Assembly (NCBI GenBank): GCA_035542815.1
Contig: DATKKS010000210.1
Coordinates: forward strand, 1 to 8,818
DNA from: JACRLI01 sp035542815
GTDB lineage: Bacteria; Eisenbacteria; RBG-16-71-46; JACRLI01
Length of the DNA stretch: 8,818 bases
Direction of reading: 5' to 3'
The notes under the pieces are model-generated. The model worked only from the letters and a program-made list of their open reading frames with translations, was not told where the DNA came from and did no database searches. Positions 6,192 through 8,818 of this stretch are shown here, piece after piece. A program made the position numbers and the translations under genes. The first letter of the stretch is position 1; each line of letters starts with the position of its first letter.

Positions 6192-7304
6192 TTGAACGAC
6201 ACCGTCTCGCTCAGCTCGATCCGCTCCAAGGTGGAGGCCGGCGGGCGCCTCACGCCCGCGGAGGGCCTGCACCTGCTGACGGAGGCGCCGCTGGTGCCGC
6301 TGGGCCAGCTGGCGCAGCGCGAGCGCTTCCGCCGCCACCCCGAGCCGGTGGTCACCTACGTGGTGGACACCAACCCCAACTACACCAACGTGTGCGAGAC
6401 GGACTGCCTGTTCTGCGCCTTCTACCGGAAGCCGGGCGACCCGGACGCCTACCTGTACACGGTGGAGGAGATGGTGGAGCGGATCCGGCAGCACGCGCAG
6501 CTGGGGGCCACCACGGTGCTGCTGCAGGGCGGGAACCACCCGGGCCTCACCCTGGACTACCACGTGGCGCTGGTGCGCGAGTGCCGCCGGCAGGTGCCCG
6601 GCGTCACCCCGCACTTCTTCTCGCCGCCGGAGATCCGGACCCTGGCCCGGGTCTCGGGCCGGACGGTGCGCGAGGTGCTGCAGGCACTGTGGGACGCCGG
6701 GCAGCGGACGCTGCCGGGGGGCGGCGCGGAGATCCTCTCGAACCGCGTGAAGCGGCGCATCAGCCCCAAGAAGGGCACCGCCGAGGACTGGCTGGAGGTG
6801 ATGCGCGAGGCCCACCGCATCGGCTTTCGGAGCACCGCGACCATGATGTATGGCCACGTGGAGACCGACGCGGAGGTGCTGGAGCACCTGGACCGCCTGC
6901 GCAGCCTGCAGGACGAGACCCGCGGCTTCACCGCGTTCGTCCCGTGGTGCTTCAAGCCGGCCAACACCTGGCTGGAGCCCAAGGTGCAGCACGTGCCCGG
7001 GCCCAACCGCTACCTGCGCATCCTGGCCGTGGCGCGGCTGTACCTGGACAACTTCGACCACGTCCAGGCTTCGTGGTTCTCGGAAGGCAAGAAGACCGGC
7101 CAGGTGGCGCTGCACTTCGGCGCGGACGACTTCGGCGGCACCATCCTGGAGGAGAGCGTGCTGGCCTCGGCCGAGCACATCAACCGGGCCAGCGTCGAGG
7201 AGATCCGCGACCTGATCCGCGAGAGCGGCTTCATCCCCGCCCAGCGCACCACCGAGTACCAGATCCTGCAGCGCTTCGAGGAGGCGCCGGTGCGGCTGAG
7301 GTAG
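6192..7304 (+). CDS. mqnC: Cyclic dehypoxanthine futalosine synthase MqnC (radical SAM)
   Basis: MqnC uses a SAM-derived radical to cyclise dehypoxanthine futalosine, building the second ring of the naphthoate. The 370-residue protein carries CETDCLFC (Cys68, Cys72, Cys75) in NPNYTNVCETDCLFCAFYRK, then VLLQGGNHP (109-117), HFFSPPEI (141-148), PGGGAEIL (175-182), SPKKG, TATMMYGHVET, QDETRGFTAFVPW, LDNFDHVQASW and FGADDFGGTILEE. LLQGG, FSPPEI and WCFKP are MqnC rather than MqnE features. The start is TTG, 4 bases after GGAGGG (6182-6187); no nearby ATG gives a full-length domain, and length matches the family. It is a distant paralogue of mqnE, and mqnA lies between the two. It is followed after 67 bases by the GNAT gene. 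No active-site loss is seen. Confidence 0.95.
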   Translation: MNDTVSLSSIRSKVEAGGRLTPAEGLHLLTEAPLVPLGQLAQRERFRRHPEPVVTYVVDTNPNYTNVCETDCLFCAFYRKPGDPDAYLYTVEEMVERIRQHAQLGATTVLLQGGNHPGLTLDYHVALVRECRRQVPGVTPHFFSPPEIRTLARVSGRTVREVLQALWDAGQRTLPGGGAEILSNRVKRRISPKKGTAEDWLEVMREAHRIGFRSTATMMYGHVETDAEVLEHLDRLRSLQDETRGFTAFVPWCFKPANTWLEPKVQHVPGPNRYLRILAVARLYLDNFDHVQASWFSEGKKTGQVALHFGADDFGGTILEESVLASAEHINRASVEEIRDLIRESGFIPAQRTTEYQILQRFEEAPVRLR

Positions 7305-7305
7305 G

Positions 7306-7359
7306 CCCGGCCCGGCCGCGCGGCACCCCGCGCGGCGGCCCGCCCGGCCGCGGGCCGGG
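7306..7359 (+). other. Nested G+C-rich hairpins in the mqnC-GNAT gap
   Basis: CCCGGCCCG (7306-7314) pairs perfectly with CGGGCCGGG (7351-7359). Inside, CCGCGCGG (7316-7323) and CCGCGCGG (7328-7335) pair around a CACC loop. Together they fill the gap and reach the GGGGGAG ribosome binding site (7357-7363) of the GNAT gene. There is no T-run, so an intrinsic terminator is unlikely; an attenuating or message-processing structure is possible, as is chance. Confidence 0.3.
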
Positions 7360-7371
7360 GGAGCGCACGGC

Positions 7372-7878
7372 ATGAGCGTTCTGCCCCTGGTTTCCACCCG
7401 ACCGCTGGAGCCCGCCGACCGCGGGTGGGCCGAGGCGCTGCTCACCGAGCGCTGGGGCAGCCCGGTGGTGGTTTCGCGCGGCGTGCGCCACGACGCCCGC
7501 CGGCTCCCGGGTTTCGTGGCGCTGCTCGCGGGCGAGCCCGCCGGGCTGGCCACCTACCGAATCGCCGGACCCGAGTGCGAGCTGGTGACCCTGGACGCCC
7601 TGGTGCCGGGCCACGGGGCCGGCAGCGCGCTGGTGGAGGCGGTGCGGGAGGCGGCCCGGCGGCGCGGCTGCCGCCGCCTGTGGCTCATCACCACCAACGA
7701 CAACGTGGACGCGCTGCGCTTCTACCAGCGGCGGGGCTTCGAGCTGGTGGCGGTGCACCGGGGCGCGCTGGAGGCGTCGCGGCGGCTCAAGCCGGAGATC
7801 CCCGCGGTGGGGCTCCACGGCATCCCGCTGCGCGACGAGATGGAGCTGGAGCTGAAGCTGGGGGAGGAGGCGGGTTAG
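7372..7878 (+). CDS. GNAT-family N-acetyltransferase of unknown substrate
   Basis: A 168-residue single-domain GNAT protein, predicted to move an acetyl group from acetyl-CoA to an amine; the substrate is unknown. The N-terminal part has WGSPVVVSRG (28-37) and LPGFVALLAGEPAGLATYR (45-63). Motif A reads TLDALVPGHGAGSALVEAV (73-91). The pyrophosphate loop is PGHGAG (79-84), with Pro where the consensus Q/R-x-x-G-x-G/A has Gln or Arg. Motif B is NDNVDALRFYQRRGF (109-123). The C-terminus carries RRLKPEIP (137-144) and GIPLRDEMELEL (150-161), which I recognise as marks of a widespread uncharacterised GNAT subgroup. Start is ATG, 8 bases after GGGGGAG (7357-7363). It lies 67 bases after mqnC on the same strand and converges with mqnD. 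A menaquinone role is possible but unproven. Confidence 0.88.
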   Translation: MSVLPLVSTRPLEPADRGWAEALLTERWGSPVVVSRGVRHDARRLPGFVALLAGEPAGLATYRIAGPECELVTLDALVPGHGAGSALVEAVREAARRRGCRRLWLITTNDNVDALRFYQRRGFELVAVHRGALEASRRLKPEIPAVGLHGIPLRDEMELELKLGEEAG

Positions 7879-7883
7879 GGCTC

Positions 7884-7902
7884 CGGGGCGGCGGCCGCCC
7901 CG
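7884..7902. terminator. Hairpin between the convergent GNAT and mqnD stop codons
   Basis: CGGGGCGG (7884-7891) and CCGCCCCG (7895-7902) form perfect 8-bp arms around a CGG loop. The hairpin occupies nearly the whole 24-base gap between the GNAT stop (TAG, 7876-7878) and the mqnD stop (minus strand, 7903-7905). Its place suggests a shared bidirectional terminator, but neither side has a T-run. Confidence 0.45.
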
Positions 7903-8736
7903 CTACACGAACGTCACCGGGCCCACGTCCGGGAACAGCCCCAGGGCGGCGCCGCGGCGCCACAGCACCCGGAGGGCCTCGCGGCCCGGCTCGCCCATGT
8001 CCTCGGTGTCGTCGTTCACGTACATCCGCACGAATTCCCGGGCCACCTCACGCTCGATGCCCCGCCCGAACTGCAGCGCGTAGTCCAGCGCCTCGTCCTC
8101 GTGGGCGCGCGCGTAGCGCACGCTCTCGCGCAGCGCCGCGCCGATCTCGGCGCACAGCTCCGGGCCCAGGTCGGCGCGCACCACGTCCAGGCCCAGCGGC
8201 AGCGGCAGCCCGGTGTCGCGCTCCCACCACGTGCCCAGCGACTCCACCAGGTGCAGCCCCAGGTCCTCGTAGGTCAGCTGGCCCTCGTGGATCAGCAGCC
8301 CGGCGGGCACCTCGTGATCCAGCACCGCCTGGGGGATGCGGTCGAAGGGCATCACCACCGGCTCGAACTCCGGCAGCCGCAGGCGCAGCACCAGGTAGGC
8401 CGTGGTCAGCAGCCCCGGGACGGCGATCCGCTTGCCCAGCAGGGAGTTCAGCCCGCGCGGCACCGGCGCCACCACCGTCGGGCCGTAGCCGCGCCCCACG
8501 CTGGAGCCGGCGCCCAGCACGTGGTAGCGGCCCGCCAGGTGCGCACAGGCGTGCGCCGACACCGCGGTCACCTCCAGCTCCCCCCGCTGGGCCCGCTCGT
8601 TGAGCGACTGGATGTCCTCCAGCACGTGCTCGATGCGGTAGTCCCGGATCCGCACCTGGCCGTGGGCCAGGGCGAAGAACATGAAGGCGTCGTCGGGGTC
8701 GGGGCTGTGGCCGACGTTGATGATTTGCTGGGTCAT
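7903..8736 (-). CDS. mqnD: 1,4-dihydroxy-6-naphthoate synthase MqnD
   Basis: MqnD cleaves cyclic dehypoxanthine futalosine to release 1,4-dihydroxy-6-naphthoate. The 277-residue protein shows the family signatures HSPDPDDAFMFFAL (10-23), EDIQSLN (40-46), VTAVSAHA (56-63), YHVLGAGSSVGRGYGPTVVA (71-90), VPGLLTTAYLVLRL (106-119) and LIHEGQLTY (148-156). His150 lies where the catalytic base His145 of the Thermus enzyme is expected. It is distantly related to MqnA. I chose the ATG at 8736 because the family begins a few residues before the HSPDPDD motif; an in-frame GTG at 8796 would add 20 Pro/Arg-rich residues and would overlap a large dyad. Neither start has a strong ribosome binding site. It is the only minus-strand gene here, so it is transcribed separately from mqnE, mqnA and mqnC. 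Confidence 0.94.
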   Translation of the reverse strand: MTQQIINVGHSPDPDDAFMFFALAHGQVRIRDYRIEHVLEDIQSLNERAQRGELEVTAVSAHACAHLAGRYHVLGAGSSVGRGYGPTVVAPVPRGLNSLLGKRIAVPGLLTTAYLVLRLRLPEFEPVVMPFDRIPQAVLDHEVPAGLLIHEGQLTYEDLGLHLVESLGTWWERDTGLPLPLGLDVVRADLGPELCAEIGAALRESVRYARAHEDEALDYALQFGRGIEREVAREFVRMYVNDDTEDMGEPGREALRVLWRRGAALGLFPDVGPVTFV

Positions 8737-8760
8737 GATGGGATCGAGGGGTCCTGGGAT

Positions 8761-8804
8761 GGGTCCGCGTGCGGCCTCGCGCGGGCGAAGTGACACGCGG
8801 ACCC
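8761..8804. promoter_or_regulatory. 44-base two-part dyad upstream of mqnD
   Basis: GGGTCCGCGTG (8761-8771) is the perfect reverse complement of CACGCGGACCC (8794-8804). A second, smaller dyad, TCGC (8777-8780) and GCGA (8785-8788), shares exactly the same centre. The whole lies 25-68 bases upstream of the mqnD ATG. It could be an operator, a leader hairpin of mqnD, or the terminator of a gene beyond the right edge. No promoter boxes are visible in the 82 bases available. Confidence 0.45.
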
Positions 8805-8818
8805 GGAAGCGACAGGAG

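Noticed and set aside
5069..7553. Large overlapping minus-strand open frames opposite mqnA, mqnC and the GNAT gene.
   Set aside because: They lie opposite conserved proteins with intact motifs, and their own translations show no domain.
7425..8603. Plus-strand open frame spanning the GNAT gene and the mqnD antisense strand.
   Set aside because: It is out of frame with the GNAT protein and antisense to mqnD; no recognisable content.
8737..8796. 20-residue N-terminal extension of MqnD from a GTG at 8796, possibly a leader peptide.
   Set aside because: It is Pro/Arg-rich with no hydrophobic segment, overlaps the dyad, and MqnD proteins normally start just before HSPDPDD.
1..8818. Possible defence, toxin-antitoxin or mobile-element system.
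   Set aside because: No transposase, integrase, nuclease or toxin-like gene is visible; every supportable gene belongs to quinone synthesis, proline isomerases or a GNAT enzyme.

Overview
The window is a very G+C-rich (about three quarters G+C by eye) piece of a bacterial chromosome. Most of it encodes the futalosine (Mqn) route to menaquinone. The organism is a bacterium: there is a lipobox signal peptide, there are Shine-Dalgarno sites before most genes, and two genes (ubiX, mqnC) use TTG starts. I cannot name the phylum. The composition and the futalosine route would fit lineages such as Gemmatimonadota, Myxococcota-like deltaproteobacteria, Deinococcota or candidate phyla such as Eisenbacteria, but that is inference.

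Layout, left to right. (1) Positions 1-159 hold no gene I can support. (2) ubiX (flavin prenyltransferase) and ubiD (prenyl-FMN decarboxylase) overlap by ATGA and form a two-gene unit that ends at a probable intrinsic terminator. (3) Two cyclophilin-type peptidyl-prolyl isomerases lie in tandem: the first is an exported lipoprotein with an Ala/Ser/Pro linker, the second is a cytoplasmic single-domain form. Between them sit three copies of a small REP-like hairpin repeat. (4) After a candidate promoter come mqnE, mqnA and mqnC, followed by a GNAT acetyltransferase of uncharacterised type, all on the plus strand with short gaps. (5) mqnD is on the minus strand, convergent with the GNAT gene, and a hairpin fills the 24 bases between the two stop codons.

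How the genes work together (family knowledge): MqnA dehydrates chorismate to 3-[(1-carboxyvinyl)oxy]benzoate. MqnE joins that to adenosine from SAM to give aminofutalosine. After removal of the base, MqnC cyclises dehypoxanthine futalosine. MqnD releases 1,4-dihydroxy-6-naphthoate, which is prenylated and then decarboxylated, the last step being the expected job of the UbiD homologue using prenyl-FMN made by UbiX. The nucleosidase (MqnB or an MTA/SAH nucleosidase), the UbiA-type prenyltransferase and the final methyltransferase are not in this window.

The core genes look ordinary and intact, and I did not find a convincing new biological system. The parts most worth a second look are the hairpin repeat triplet with a compensatory base change, the tandem isomerase pair with a 58-base perfectly identical stretch, a 44-base two-part dyad upstream of mqnD, and the unexplained GNAT protein in the menaquinone cluster.
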